NCBI GenBank assembly: GCA_945871905.1
Contig: CAMBXL010000001.1
Coordinates: 248,001 to 312,000, forward strand
DNA from: Chitinophaga pinensis
GTDB taxonomy: Bacteria > Bacteroidota > Bacteroidia > NS11-12g > UBA955
Reading direction: 5' to 3'
DNA: 64,000 bases
The notes under the pieces are model-generated. The model ran no database searches. It worked only from the letters and a program-made list of their open reading frames with translations, and was not told the origin of the DNA. Shown piece after piece: positions 56,143 through 64,000 of this stretch (position 1 is its first letter; every line of letters begins with the position of its first letter). Position numbers and translations under genes: made by a program.

Positions 56143-56934
56143 TTAAAAACAATCTTGTTGCAAACGTTGACATTCTTCTTTTGCTTTTTCTGCAAAATCT
56201 TCACCGCTCGAAGCGTATAATATACTTCGACTAGCATTGATTAATAAGCCTCCAAAAGAGGTTTTCGCATTTTCGCAAACATCCAAAACGGTTCCGCCTT
56301 GAGCGCCCACTCCAGGAACTAAGAAAAAATGATTGGGTAATATTTCTCTAATCGAAGCTAGTGTTTTTGCTTTCGTTGCACCTGTTACAAACATTAAATT
56401 TTCAGGAGTTCCCCATTCAGATACTTTGGTCAATACATGTTCATAAAGTGGTTTTTCGTCAAACTGCAATGTTTGAAAATCTTTGCTACCTTGATTACTT
56501 GTTAATCCTAAACAAATGACCCATTTATTATCGAATTCAAAAAAAGGTTTCAATGAATCTTCTCCCATATAAGGTGCAACAGTAATGGCATCAAATGCCA
56601 AGGTGTCAAAAAAAGCTTTGGCGTACATTTTACTTGTGTTCCCTATATCTCCACGTTTGGCGTCTGCGATTTTAAAACAATTATCGGGGATGTATGATAA
56701 AGTTTCTTCCATGCAAGCCCATCCTTTAGTGCCATACTGCTCATAAAAAGCGGTATTAATCTTGTATGAAACAGCAAAATCCTTGGTCGATTCAATAATT
56801 TCTTTATTGAATTGTAACATCCCATTGATGTCTTTAGGTAAATGATTAGGTAGTTTGCTTATGTCAGTGTCTAATCCAACACAAATTAAACTTTTTTTCG
56901 ATTCTATTTGATTGATAAGTTCTTTTCTTAGCAT
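56143..56934 (-). CDS. pyrF: Orotidine 5'-phosphate decarboxylase (type 2)
   Basis: 263 residues from the ATG at 56934. Decarboxylates OMP to UMP, last step of pyrimidine synthesis. The catalytic signature D-A-K-R-G-D-I-G-N-T is intact, with C-V-G-L-D-T-D near the start and V-A-P-Y-M-G-E-D-S and V-P-G-V-G-A-Q-G-G of the type 2 branch. The in-frame TTG at 56952 is part of its promoter -7 box and not the start. Confidence 0.96.
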   Translation of the reverse strand: MLRKELINQIESKKSLICVGLDTDISKLPNHLPKDINGMLQFNKEIIESTKDFAVSYKINTAFYEQYGTKGWACMEETLSYIPDNCFKIADAKRGDIGNTSKMYAKAFFDTLAFDAITVAPYMGEDSLKPFFEFDNKWVICLGLTSNQGSKDFQTLQFDEKPLYEHVLTKVSEWGTPENLMFVTGATKAKTLASIREILPNHFFLVPGVGAQGGTVLDVCENAKTSFGGLLINASRSILYASSGEDFAEKAKEECQRLQQDCF

Positions 56935-56949
56935 TTTATAAAGGTTGTG

Positions 56950-56980
56950 CAAAAATCAATATTAATTAGTCTAAATCAAA
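56950..56980 (-). promoter_or_regulatory. Predicted promoter of pyrF
   Basis: On the minus strand TTTG (complement of 56977-56980), 19-nt spacer, GATTTTTG (complement of 56950-56957). Leader of about 10 nt to the ATG at 56934. Confidence 0.6.
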
Positions 56981-57046
56981 TAAAAATAATTGGCATTTTG
57001 CAACTATTTTTTAAATGGGATGTCTAATCTATTAAATGATTAGTTG

Positions 57047-57054
57047 TACCTTTG
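57047..57054 (+). promoter_or_regulatory. -7 promoter box TACCTTTG just before the subtilase start
   Basis: Exact TAnnTTTG, located after an in-frame ATG at 57036 and 5 nt before a GTG at 57060. No -33 TTTG at proper spacing. Confidence 0.45.
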
Positions 57055-57059
57055 TTGTT

Positions 57060-58712
57060 GTGAGACCTTTAAAAATTCTTTTTCTCCTGTCTTTGTTTTT
57101 GTTTACAGGGATAGTTTGGGCTGTTTCACCTAAGCCAAAGTCACGCATTATCGTGCAGTTTCATGAATCTGTAAAAGAACAGCAAGTTTATAAATTGTTT
57201 GAAGGGGTTGTTGAAAAGGTAACTGCTTTAGATGTTGAAAATAAGCTTTTTGTTATAGAGTGGTCTTCTGTATATCTATCAAAAGAAAGGTTAATTGAAC
57301 GGTTAAATTCATTGTCAAAAGTTCAAAATTTTCAAAATGATGGAATCATAAAGCTCAGAGAAACAACGCCCTCTGATTCTTTATTCAATCGTCAATGGCA
57401 CTTAGGGTTAATTAAAGCGACCAAAGCTTGGGATTTAAGCCGTCAAGCTGCCAATAGGCAAGGGGATACTATTGTTATTGCCGTTATAGATGATGGATTG
57501 CATTTGAATCATCCTGATTTTAAAAACAATATTTGGAAAAATCATTCCGAAATTCCGGGAAATATGATAGATGATGACAGTAATGGTTATGTAGATGATG
57601 TATATGGTTGGAATTTTATGGGTCAAAACAATGATATTAGTGATAGTTTGAATTTTGATGCTACCCATGGGACTCCAGTTGCAGGGATTATAGGAGCAAG
57701 AGGAAATGATACAACAGGTATAGCCGGGATAATGTGGCATATTAAACTAATGATTGTAACTATTGCGGACACATCTTTGTCAATGCCAATTTATCAATCT
57801 GATGCCATCCGAGCCTATAGTTATGTTTTACATCAACGTAAATTATACCAAAGTACCAAAGGAAAAAAAGGGGCTTTTGTAGTTGCGAGTAATGCAAGTT
57901 GGGGTATTGACGATAAAATGCCACACGAAGCTCCCTTATGGTGTATGATGTACGATTCACTTGGTAAATATGGGGTTATGAATGTTGGCGCGGTTTCGAA
58001 TAATCAAGTTTTGGTAGATACCAAGGGAGATTTACCAACTTTGTGCCCAAGCAAACATTTAATAACAGTAGGCTCATCAACGATAAATGACCAATATTTT
58101 TCAAGTGGTTACAGTCAACAGCATGTTGACCTAAGTGCACCTGGAGTGAATGTTTTTTCTGTGAAAGCATATAACAAGGAAAATCAAATATCTACAGACT
58201 TATACAGAGGTGGTTACACAGGAACTTCTTTTGCGGCGCCTATGGTAACTGCAGCTGTTGGTTTGTTGCACAGCTATGCTTGTGAAAAATTTATTGATTT
58301 AACCAAGTCTAATCCAGAAGCTGCTAATTTATTAATCAGAAGATTTATTTTGGAGGGTGTTGATACCATCGATGCATTACAAGGTTACACTGTTACGGGT
58401 GGTCGTTTGAATATTGCCAAAAGTATGAAAATAATGGATGCCTATTGTTATGGCACACTCAATGTAAATAGTTTGTTTTTGGAACAATTGAGCCTTTATC
58501 CTAATCCTGGAAATGGTTTGATTTCTTTTTCTATAATGCTCCCACTTGAAGAGCTTACAATCAATGTAGTCAATATGCAAGGGCAATCACAATCCTTTGC
58601 CATCGTTGAAAACCAGATACAATTACAAACAAATGCCGAAGGATGTTACTTTATTAGGTTAATTTACCATAATAAAAGCTATGGTTTTAAATACCTGTTG
58701 ATTAATAACTAG
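57060..58712 (+). CDS. Subtilisin-like serine protease exported by the T9SS (S8 family)
   Basis: 550 residues from GTG 57060, which gives a clean signal peptide (R-P-L-K, hydrophobic core, V-W-A). An ATG at 57036 would enclose a promoter box. An N-terminal pro-region (about 25-95) is followed by the S8 domain with catalytic D144 (V-I-D-D-G-L), H203 (T-H-G-T-P-V-A-G), oxyanion N279 (A-S-N-A-S-W-G) and S390 (G-T-S-F-A-A-P-M). The last 75 residues form a type A T9SS sorting domain (Y-P-N-P-G-N-G, V-V-N-M-Q-G-Q). Probably a secreted protein-degrading enzyme. Stop shares a CTAG with the convergent gene. Confidence 0.92.
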   Translation: MRPLKILFLLSLFLFTGIVWAVSPKPKSRIIVQFHESVKEQQVYKLFEGVVEKVTALDVENKLFVIEWSSVYLSKERLIERLNSLSKVQNFQNDGIIKLRETTPSDSLFNRQWHLGLIKATKAWDLSRQAANRQGDTIVIAVIDDGLHLNHPDFKNNIWKNHSEIPGNMIDDDSNGYVDDVYGWNFMGQNNDISDSLNFDATHGTPVAGIIGARGNDTTGIAGIMWHIKLMIVTIADTSLSMPIYQSDAIRAYSYVLHQRKLYQSTKGKKGAFVVASNASWGIDDKMPHEAPLWCMMYDSLGKYGVMNVGAVSNNQVLVDTKGDLPTLCPSKHLITVGSSTINDQYFSSGYSQQHVDLSAPGVNVFSVKAYNKENQISTDLYRGGYTGTSFAAPMVTAAVGLLHSYACEKFIDLTKSNPEAANLLIRRFILEGVDTIDALQGYTVTGGRLNIAKSMKIMDAYCYGTLNVNSLFLEQLSLYPNPGNGLISFSIMLPLEELTINVVNMQGQSQSFAIVENQIQLQTNAEGCYFIRLIYHNKSYGFKYLLINN

Positions 58713-60682
58713 TAGTAAAACTTCCAGTTAAAACCAATTCTAAATCTTCTAGGTGCTGAGGCGTAAAAGGGAGTGGTATAGTAATAATTAGCAAATTGGT
58801 ATTGGTAGTTATTGTTGCCTTCTGCTTGCAAAGTTTCGGCGAGTTGGTTAACATGTTCCATTACTGCAAAAAATCTGACATGTTTAATTTCTGCATTCAA
58901 GAACAAATCCACAAAAGGGTATGCCCCTACTCGATAAGGACTGTTTTGAAAGCTTTGTAAAGCGGGATTGTATGTGTTTGCTTGGTATGAACTTGTCCAA
59001 CTAACGTCTGCACCTATTTGGATAAAGGTTGATTTTTTGAAAGCAAATCTTTGGTAATACAAGGTTGATTTTGAAACCAATTCTGGCAATAATGCGGTTT
59101 GAGATAAGTTTGCAGAAAATTGTTGTAATAATAGGGTTTGTCTGAATTGCCAATTTCTTAAATTAAAGTGTTTCATCACTTCCGCTTGAAAAAGATTTTG
59201 CCCCTTTGCTCCTTGCATTGGCTTGCCTTCATTATTCAAATACATAAAGTTGTCAATGATGCCGTAATGAACGTCAATATAAAAGTTATTAAGTGGCATG
59301 GTGTAGTTATATACTTTATTTACATTCTTGTTTTTACTCTTTCTTTCTAATTTAAATTGTACAATCTTCTGTTGAGTTGGATTCCAATTTTTCGACCATC
59401 TGTAATGGTTACTCAATTGGTATTCCATTTGATAATGAGGTCTTCTTGAATTAACAAATAAGTTTCCTGCTAGTTGCCAAAGTGGGGCTTGAGGAATTTC
59501 AAACGTGTTTTTACTTTCAATACGATAGTCGTTTTGATTATATCCCGAAAGGTAATAATGGGCAAGAATAGATGATTTGATGGGTTTGTAAAAAGACAGA
59601 CTGCTGTTTAAAAATAAAGACAGATTTTGAGTTCTTAATTGGTGGTAATTGATTCTATTTGCCGACTGCCAATAATTGATGTTGTCGTGTTTAATGCCTG
59701 CTATTAATGCGTTTTTACCAGGTATGACAATAGAAAATTCGTTACTCAGTTGTTGTGAGTTTGTGGAGTCTTGTGATTCTTTGCTGTTGAAATAAAAGGT
59801 TTGGTCATAAAAGCCAAAATCTTTTGCATCATCGGAATAAAAATATTGGTGCCTCAAATGGGAGAGACGGTATTTTAGCCCTATTTTTTTATTTTTCATA
59901 GAATCGTCACCCATTGAAATCCAATAGATTTGATTGAACTCTATTTCTCTTAATTTGTGTTGTGAGTTAGCAAGCGATAGTTCCGTTGGTAATTGACGAA
60001 TATTAAATGGGGTTTCTCGGAATGTGGAGTCGTTAAGTGAAGATCTTTCAAGTCCGCCATTTTCTTGCATTATGGCTTTATTCCATGAATATATAAAAGT
60101 GGAGGTAAAGCGATGGTTCTTTGAATTGTAGTAACTAGTAATTTGCGTGTTTTTAACACTGTATCTTTGTCTTCTGTAAAACCCTACATTTGATGTGCTG
60201 TGATATTTAGCACTTATATTTAATTGTTTACTAATGTTTTGAGTATGAAAAGCGTGTAAATCTATCATGCCATTTCTTCCTGCACTTGCACTCCCTTGTG
60301 CGTATCGAAATTCAGTAAAGGGCATTTTTGCATTATATAAAATAGCATTGTTGTTGGTAAAAAAAAGTTGTTGATAAGGTTGGTTTGAGGGGATAAATCC
60401 ATCTCTATGTTCAACTTGTAGTTTTAAAGGAAGGTAAGGAGTGGAAACATCTCCCAAATTTTGAATAGGGAGATTGTTTTTTTTGACATCATCGTATTGT
60501 TGAACCCCCAACATAGAACTGTCTCTTTTTATTTGAAACTCTTTTTTCTTGTAAAAGTCGGAAATGTGGAGGTGTTTTGGGGGTAATTTTACAGCAGTAT
60601 CATACACTTCTTCGGGTGTTGTTTGTGATTTTAGTAAAAAACCTGATAATAATATAGAAAAAAATAATATAAAACGAAGCAT
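58709..60682 (-). CDS. Putative outer-membrane porin
   Basis: 657 residues from the ATG at 60682; the longer reading from 60724 crosses a TAAATTTG promoter box. Signal peptide M-L-R-F-I-L-F-F-S-I-L-L-S-G (cut after K-S-Q). A helical/linker N-terminus (about 20-100) precedes many amphipathic strands, with aromatic girdle residues, ending F-R-I-G-F-N-W-K-F-Y-Y. The pattern resembles the Bacteroidota putative porin family (PF14121-like, from memory). Substrate unknown. Confidence 0.75.
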   Translation of the reverse strand: MLRFILFFSILLSGFLLKSQTTPEEVYDTAVKLPPKHLHISDFYKKKEFQIKRDSSMLGVQQYDDVKKNNLPIQNLGDVSTPYLPLKLQVEHRDGFIPSNQPYQQLFFTNNNAILYNAKMPFTEFRYAQGSASAGRNGMIDLHAFHTQNISKQLNISAKYHSTSNVGFYRRQRYSVKNTQITSYYNSKNHRFTSTFIYSWNKAIMQENGGLERSSLNDSTFRETPFNIRQLPTELSLANSQHKLREIEFNQIYWISMGDDSMKNKKIGLKYRLSHLRHQYFYSDDAKDFGFYDQTFYFNSKESQDSTNSQQLSNEFSIVIPGKNALIAGIKHDNINYWQSANRINYHQLRTQNLSLFLNSSLSFYKPIKSSILAHYYLSGYNQNDYRIESKNTFEIPQAPLWQLAGNLFVNSRRPHYQMEYQLSNHYRWSKNWNPTQQKIVQFKLERKSKNKNVNKVYNYTMPLNNFYIDVHYGIIDNFMYLNNEGKPMQGAKGQNLFQAEVMKHFNLRNWQFRQTLLLQQFSANLSQTALLPELVSKSTLYYQRFAFKKSTFIQIGADVSWTSSYQANTYNPALQSFQNSPYRVGAYPFVDLFLNAEIKHVRFFAVMEHVNQLAETLQAEGNNNYQYQFANYYYTTPFYASAPRRFRIGFNWKFYY

Positions 60683-60694
60683 GCCTAAAGTCCA

Positions 60695-60702
60695 CAAATT
60701 TA
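60695..60702 (-). promoter_or_regulatory. -7 promoter box of the porin gene
   Basis: TAAATTTG on the minus strand, exact TAnnTTTG, 12 nt before the ATG at 60682; no good -33. Confidence 0.4.
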
Positions 60703-60786
60703 ATAGAATAATAGGCTTAATCATAGATACTTTTTAGTTATTTGTAAATGATTTTGATTTTTTTTACAAATCATATTAAAAAATTG

Positions 60787-60816
60787 TTGCGTAATATATT
60801 TTTTTGTTTAAATTTG
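60787..60816 (+). promoter_or_regulatory. Plus-strand promoter between two minus-strand genes
   Basis: TTG at 60787-60789, 19-nt spacer, TAAATTTG at 60809-60816, exact consensus at -7. It faces a hairpin and no coding gene. Confidence 0.5.
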
Positions 60817-60821
60817 CATCA

Positions 60822-60878
60822 GTGTTTTCATAGTTTTAGTTTTTGTCAAAGACCGTGTCGAAAGATACGGTTTTTGGC
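60822..60878 (+). ncRNA. Candidate small RNA ending in a GAAA-tetraloop terminator hairpin
   Basis: A transcript from the promoter at 60787-60816 would start near 60822 and meet a 15-pair hairpin at 60845-60878: stem core ACCGTGTC / GATACGGT, loop GAAA (60860-60863), five T after the core. Three pairs are G-T, stable as G-U only in plus-strand RNA; on the minus strand they would be C-A mismatches. Hence the functional RNA is probably plus-sense. No reading frame of note. A simple terminator for the minus-strand CoA-binding gene is the alternative, weakened by the asymmetry. Confidence 0.4.
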
Positions 60879-60880
60879 AT

Positions 60881-61261
60881 TTATAGGGGTTTATATTGTT
60901 GTGTTCTCAGTAATACCAAGGTGCATGCTTCTGTTACTTCAATGTTATTTCTTTCTAATTCATCCATAAAGTCTTGGTTTTCTGTTCCGGGATTGAATAT
61001 TACTCTTACAGGTTTTAAGTTAAGAATAAAGTTATAGTACTTTTCTTGATTTTTAGGGTTTAGGTAAAGTGTTATGGTATGAACATTGGGGTAGGTTTCA
61101 TAAGGATTAAATATTGTAATAGGGACATCTAATACTTTTCCTACTTTATTGCCAATGGCTATTGTTTCAAAATGGTAAGATCTTAACATACGGATGGCAA
61201 TATTTGAATATCTATCGGGATTCTCGCTTGCGCCTAAAACGATGGTAGTAAATGGTGTCAT
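60881..61261 (-). CDS. CoA-binding domain protein
   Basis: 126 residues, a single Rossmann-like CoA-binding domain: T-x-V-L-G-A-S-E-N-P-D-R-Y-S-N-I-A, A-I-G-N-K-V-G, G-x-V-x-D-x-P-I, H-T-I-T-L-Y-L-N-P and V-I-F-N-P-G-T-E-N. Small stand-alone members are widespread; the cellular role is unknown, possibly CoA or acyl-CoA sensing. Confidence 0.85.
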   Translation of the reverse strand: MTPFTTIVLGASENPDRYSNIAIRMLRSYHFETIAIGNKVGKVLDVPITIFNPYETYPNVHTITLYLNPKNQEKYYNFILNLKPVRVIFNPGTENQDFMDELERNNIEVTEACTLVLLRTQQYKPL

Positions 61262-61330
61262 TTATTTCTGTATTTTAATTTTTTCAAAATAAAAGAATTG
61301 TATGATATTCGCCTAATAATTTAATTCAAT

Positions 61331-61855
61331 ATGAACATAGGTGATAAACTCCCAAATTTTTCTTTAATAGCAACGGATGGACAAACATATACTAACTATT
61401 CATTTGCCGAACATTATGCTTTGTGTGTTATTTTTAGTGCTAATTCATGTCCAATCTCTAATGCATATTGGGAGCGTATAGTTAAATTGTCTGGACAATA
61501 TGAGGAAGATAATATGGCAACTGTCGTTATTAATTCTAACAATCCTTCATTGTCTCCGAAAGATAGCATGGCAGAAATGACTGCCTTTTACAATGGATTA
61601 GTAATGCCAAGTTTTGTTTATTTAAAAGATGAAAATTGTAAAGTAGCAGAAGCTTTTGATGCAAGTAAAAATCCTGAAGTTTTTTTATTTAACTCAAAAA
61701 GAGATCTAGTTTATCATGGTATTATTGATGATAATTGGGAAAATGAATCACAAGTTATGATGGTTTATTTGGAAGATGCTATAGAATATTGCCTCGATGG
61801 GGTCGATATTGATTATCCTGAGATGCCAGTTGAGGGTTGTGATATTGTTAAATAA
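61331..61855 (+). CDS. Thioredoxin-fold redoxin (AhpC/TSA-like)
   Basis: 174 residues. G-D-K-L-P-N-F-S-L opens a redoxin fold; the active cysteine is in F-S-A-N-S-C-P-I-S, the single-Cys (CPx) form of thiol-peroxidase-like proteins. P-S-F-V-Y-L-K-D-E-N with N-P-E-V-F-L-F-N follow the cis-Pro region. C-terminal V-E-G-C-D-I fits a branch found widely in Bacteroidota. Cytoplasmic, no signal. One-base overlap (TAATG) with the following SDR gene. Confidence 0.82.
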   Translation: MNIGDKLPNFSLIATDGQTYTNYSFAEHYALCVIFSANSCPISNAYWERIVKLSGQYEEDNMATVVINSNNPSLSPKDSMAEMTAFYNGLVMPSFVYLKDENCKVAEAFDASKNPEVFLFNSKRDLVYHGIIDDNWENESQVMMVYLEDAIEYCLDGVDIDYPEMPVEGCDIVK

Positions 61856-62661
61856 TGGGTGTTAAAACAGTTGTAATTACAGGAGCCTCCTCAGGAATTG
61901 GAGAAGCATTGGCATACCAATATGCTCAACTAAAATACAATGTTGTTATTGCGGCTAGATCTCTCGAACAGCTTAAATCAGTTGAGCTTAAATGTAAAGA
62001 ATATAATTCTTCGGTTTTGCTTGTTCAATGCGATGTAAGTAAGGAAAGTGATTGTAAGTTTTTAATAGAAGAAACTATTCGTCAATTTTCTACTTGTGAT
62101 GTTTTAATAAACAATGCAGGTATTAGTATGCGTGCAATTTTTAATGATTGTGATCTAGAGGTTATAAAAAAGGTAATGGATGTGAATTTTTGGGGAACCG
62201 TTTATTGCACTAAACATGCTTTACCATATTTGCTTCAATCCAAAGGAACTGTTGTTGGTGTTTCCTCAATAGCTGGTATTAAAGGATTGCCTGCAAGAAC
62301 CGGCTATTCTGCCTCAAAGTTTGCAATGCATGGTTTTTTGGAATCGCTAAGAATCGAAAATTTAAAAAGTAATCTGAATGTATTAATCGTTTGTCCTGGT
62401 TATACAGCCTCCAATATTAGAAATTCAGCTCTCAATAACAAAGGGAATAATCAATCAGAAAGTCCCCTTGATGAGGCTAAACTCATGTCTGCAGAAGAGG
62501 TTGCTCAAAGGATTGTAAAAGCTATAGTATCTCGTAAAAGTTATTTGTATATGTCTTTTGATGGTAAGATGCTTTTTTGGTTGAATAAGTTTTTTCCTTT
62601 ACTAATGGATAAATTAGTTTTTAATAAAGTTTCTAAGGAAAAAGACAGTCCTTTTAAATAA
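61855..62661 (+). CDS. Short-chain dehydrogenase/reductase
   Basis: 268 residues. Classical SDR: cofactor loop T-G-A-S-S-G-I-G, N-N-A-G at about 87, catalytic Ser in G-V-S-S-I-A-G and Y-S-A-S-K. A basic residue after the second strand (A-A-R-S) favours NADP(H). A hydrophobic stretch near the C-terminus (K-M-L-F-W-L-N-K-F-F-P-L-L) may contact membranes. Substrate unknown; typical partners are lipids or steroids-like alcohols. Co-transcribed with the redoxin. Confidence 0.87.
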   Translation: MGVKTVVITGASSGIGEALAYQYAQLKYNVVIAARSLEQLKSVELKCKEYNSSVLLVQCDVSKESDCKFLIEETIRQFSTCDVLINNAGISMRAIFNDCDLEVIKKVMDVNFWGTVYCTKHALPYLLQSKGTVVGVSSIAGIKGLPARTGYSASKFAMHGFLESLRIENLKSNLNVLIVCPGYTASNIRNSALNNKGNNQSESPLDEAKLMSAEEVAQRIVKAIVSRKSYLYMSFDGKMLFWLNKFFPLLMDKLVFNKVSKEKDSPFK

Positions 62662-62663
62662 TA

Positions 62664-64000
62664 TTATCTGATTAGATGAAAGGTTCCACGGAACCATCTC
62701 TCTACATTGTCGCAACCCACATATTTGGTGTAAAATACATAAACATCTTGTGGTGCTAAATCGCCTTTTATAGTTCCATCCCAAGTAACCGAAGGGGTAT
62801 TGGATTCGAAGATTTGTTCACCCCATCTGTTGTATAATCTTAGTTGGTAATCAGCACCAGGGTCACTGTATTTATTGCCTGGATACACATCGTTAATATT
62901 GTCTCCATTTGGCGTAAATGCATTTGGCATAAACAGGTCCGAAGGGAGCGCATTAGGGTCTTCTTTAATTTGGATAGAATCTGATATGATACAACCATTT
63001 TTGTTTCTAATGGTTACGGTGTATGTGCCTTCTTGTGTTACAACAATTTGCTGTGTTGTGGCACCTGTATTCCATAAGTACTCTTCCATATTGTCTGCTG
63101 CAATTAATGGATATCTTGAGGATAAACAAATGACAGTATCGCTACCCAATCCACCATCTATTTCTGGATATTGAATAATGTTAATAGTATCAGAAGCCAG
63201 ACATCCTTCTTCTGTTTCAATGTTTATAAAATACTTGCCAGGGGCGGATACAAATAATTGTTTACTAGTAATTTCCCCGTTCCACAAGTAGGATTTGTAA
63301 TTTCTTTTGGGGTCTAATGTTCGAGAGATAGGACCACAATAAAAGGTATCTGGTCCCAAATCTAATCCAATAAAGTAAAAGTCAATATCGGCAGTGTCGT
63401 ATATTGTACAAAGTTTGTTTGCCGCGGTTACAATATAACGTCCCCTTTGGGAAACAGTAATTTGTGGAGTTGTATCACCTCTATTCCATAAATATCTAGT
63501 TTCTGCTTGAGTTTGAGTGTGGAAATTTTCGCCATCTAAAATGGTTCCTGTACCTTCGCAAATAGAGGTGTCTCTTAGTCGGGTTCTTGGAGGTGGATAT
63601 AATACAAAGGTAATGCTGTCTTCGCCTAAACAGCCATTTTGATTAACTACTTTTACCCAATATGACCCAAGCGAAGGGATAAAAACGGAGGCGTCTGTTG
63701 TATTGTCGTTCCACAAATAGGAACGATAACCATCTTTTCCTTTGTATGTAAATTGAACAAAGCTGTCTCTACATATGACGGAGTCTGGGCCTAAATCCAA
63801 CTTACTTAAATCATTGAAAATATCAATGGTGTCTTTAGAAGAGCAAGGGAAATCAGTAGCTGTAACAATGTATCTTCCTGCTTTGTTTACAGATAGATTT
63901 CTTGTTGTTTCGCCGGTGTTCCAAACATAACTTAAATTGGGTGGATTGCTAATTAATGTAGTTGTAAAAGGGCCACAAAATAAAGTGTCTTTAGGCAATT
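62664..64000 (-). CDS. T9SS type B sorting domain protein with WNTGETT repeats, 5'-truncated by window edge
   Basis: The frame runs off the right edge, so the N-terminus is missing; the TTG at 63998 is not a real start. About 444 residues are visible: five tandem repeats of about 70-80 residues, each with Y-[LV]-W-N-x-G-x-x-T, G-x-Y-x-[VI] and a final C-x-x-x-D-[ST]-[IA], typical of T9SS-exported adhesin modules. Residues about 355-444 are a type B sorting domain (F-M-P-N-A-F-T-P-N-G-D-N-I-N-D, Y-N-R-W-G-E-Q-I-F-E, W-D-G-T, Q-D-V-Y-V-F-Y). Probably an adhesin or a component of the gliding or biofilm surface. Confidence 0.87.
   Translation of the reverse strand, partial: LPKDTLFCGPFTTTLISNPPNLSYVWNTGETTRNLSVNKAGRYIVTATDFPCSSKDTIDIFNDLSKLDLGPDSVICRDSFVQFTYKGKDGYRSYLWNDNTTDASVFIPSLGSYWVKVVNQNGCLGEDSITFVLYPPPRTRLRDTSICEGTGTILDGENFHTQTQAETRYLWNRGDTTPQITVSQRGRYIVTAANKLCTIYDTADIDFYFIGLDLGPDTFYCGPISRTLDPKRNYKSYLWNGEITSKQLFVSAPGKYFINIETEEGCLASDTINIIQYPEIDGGLGSDTVICLSSRYPLIAADNMEEYLWNTGATTQQIVVTQEGTYTVTIRNKNGCIISDSIQIKEDPNALPSDLFMPNAFTPNGDNINDVYPGNKYSDPGADYQLRLYNRWGEQIFESNTPSVTWDGTIKGDLAPQDVYVFYTKYVGCDNVERWFRGTFHLIR

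Noticed and set aside
60748-61037. Two short plus-strand ORFs over the CoA-binding gene and its 3' flank
   Set aside because: They cross the hairpin and run antisense to a convincing conserved gene; their hydrophobic/cysteine-rich translations look like shadows.
1-64000. Mobile elements, phage genes, toxin-antitoxin or restriction/defence systems
   Set aside because: No transposase, integrase, terminal repeats, methylase, nuclease or CRISPR-type sequence was recognised; the window is mostly core and envelope genes.

Overview
The window is a 64-kb, AT-rich, gene-dense stretch of a Bacteroidota chromosome. Evidence for this is a porP-gldK-gldL-gldM-gldN type IX secretion (T9SS) operon, several proteins ending in T9SS type A or type B sorting domains, promoters of the Bacteroidota form (TTTG, 19-20 nt, TAnnTTTG/TTCG), zinc-free variants of L36 and S14, and A-rich rather than Shine-Dalgarno leaders. 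A free-living gliding or surface-exporting member near Flavobacteriales is the best guess; the exact order cannot be fixed by eye. No insertion sequence, phage, plasmid gene, CRISPR array or intergenic gap above 300 bp was seen.

Layout. 1-2.5 kb: 3' part of a type B T9SS cargo protein. 2.6-3.9 kb: citrate synthase. 3.9-9.1 kb (minus): a three-gene locus led by a 1324-residue protein with 13 PKD-like repeats and a type B sorting domain, followed by an unrecognised secreted protein and a TPR protein. 9.2-11.9 kb (minus): a Mur-ligase-type (Mpl) enzyme and a MacB/FtsX-like permease. 12-14.1 kb: a small membrane protein and a stand-alone methylmalonyl-CoA mutase catalytic subunit. 14.3-15.7 kb: dnaA. 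15.9-21.7 kb: porP, gldK, gldL, gldM, gldN, which build the outer-membrane ring and proton-driven motor of the T9SS. 21.9-25 kb: typA, a small repeat lipoprotein, a protein that is little more than a T9SS sorting domain, an S4-domain RNA-binding protein and an SSAT-like acetyltransferase. 25-27 kb (minus): an LtaS-type sulfatase-fold membrane enzyme.

27.1-43.9 kb: one uninterrupted supercluster of 32 genes (rpsL-rpsG-fusA, then the S10, spc and alpha blocks through rpoA-rplQ; 28 ribosomal proteins plus EF-G, SecY, IF-1 and RNA polymerase alpha), with a promoter before rpsL, a second inside the end of secY, and a perfect 20-bp terminator hairpin at the end. rpmD and rpmJ are included although very short. 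tuf, map and adk are absent from the cluster.

44-64 kb: mixed housekeeping and envelope genes: purQ, a beta-barrel-like protein, a spermidine-synthase-like methyltransferase, a UMF1-type MFS transporter, an SPFH lipoprotein whose signal peptide is separated from its body by a -1 shift at an A AAA AAA heptamer, tRNA-Ala(GGC), a VF530-type protein, an enoyl-CoA hydratase overlapping an orphan histidine kinase, a cyclase-family metal enzyme, a GT9 glycosyltransferase, a 908-residue type A T9SS protein with a TonB-C-like partner, pyrF, a T9SS-exported subtilase, a putative porin, a candidate small RNA, a CoA-binding protein, a redoxin, an SDR enzyme and, running off the right edge, another type B T9SS protein.

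Overall theme: the window carries both the T9SS core machine and at least six of its likely clients. The most interesting non-textbook signals are the slippery heptamer in the SPFH lipoprotein gene, the sorting-domain-only mini-protein, the strand-asymmetric hairpin with its own promoter at 60.8 kb, and a recurrent pattern in which the TTG of promoter -7 boxes mimics start codons so that several genes probably have very short leaders.
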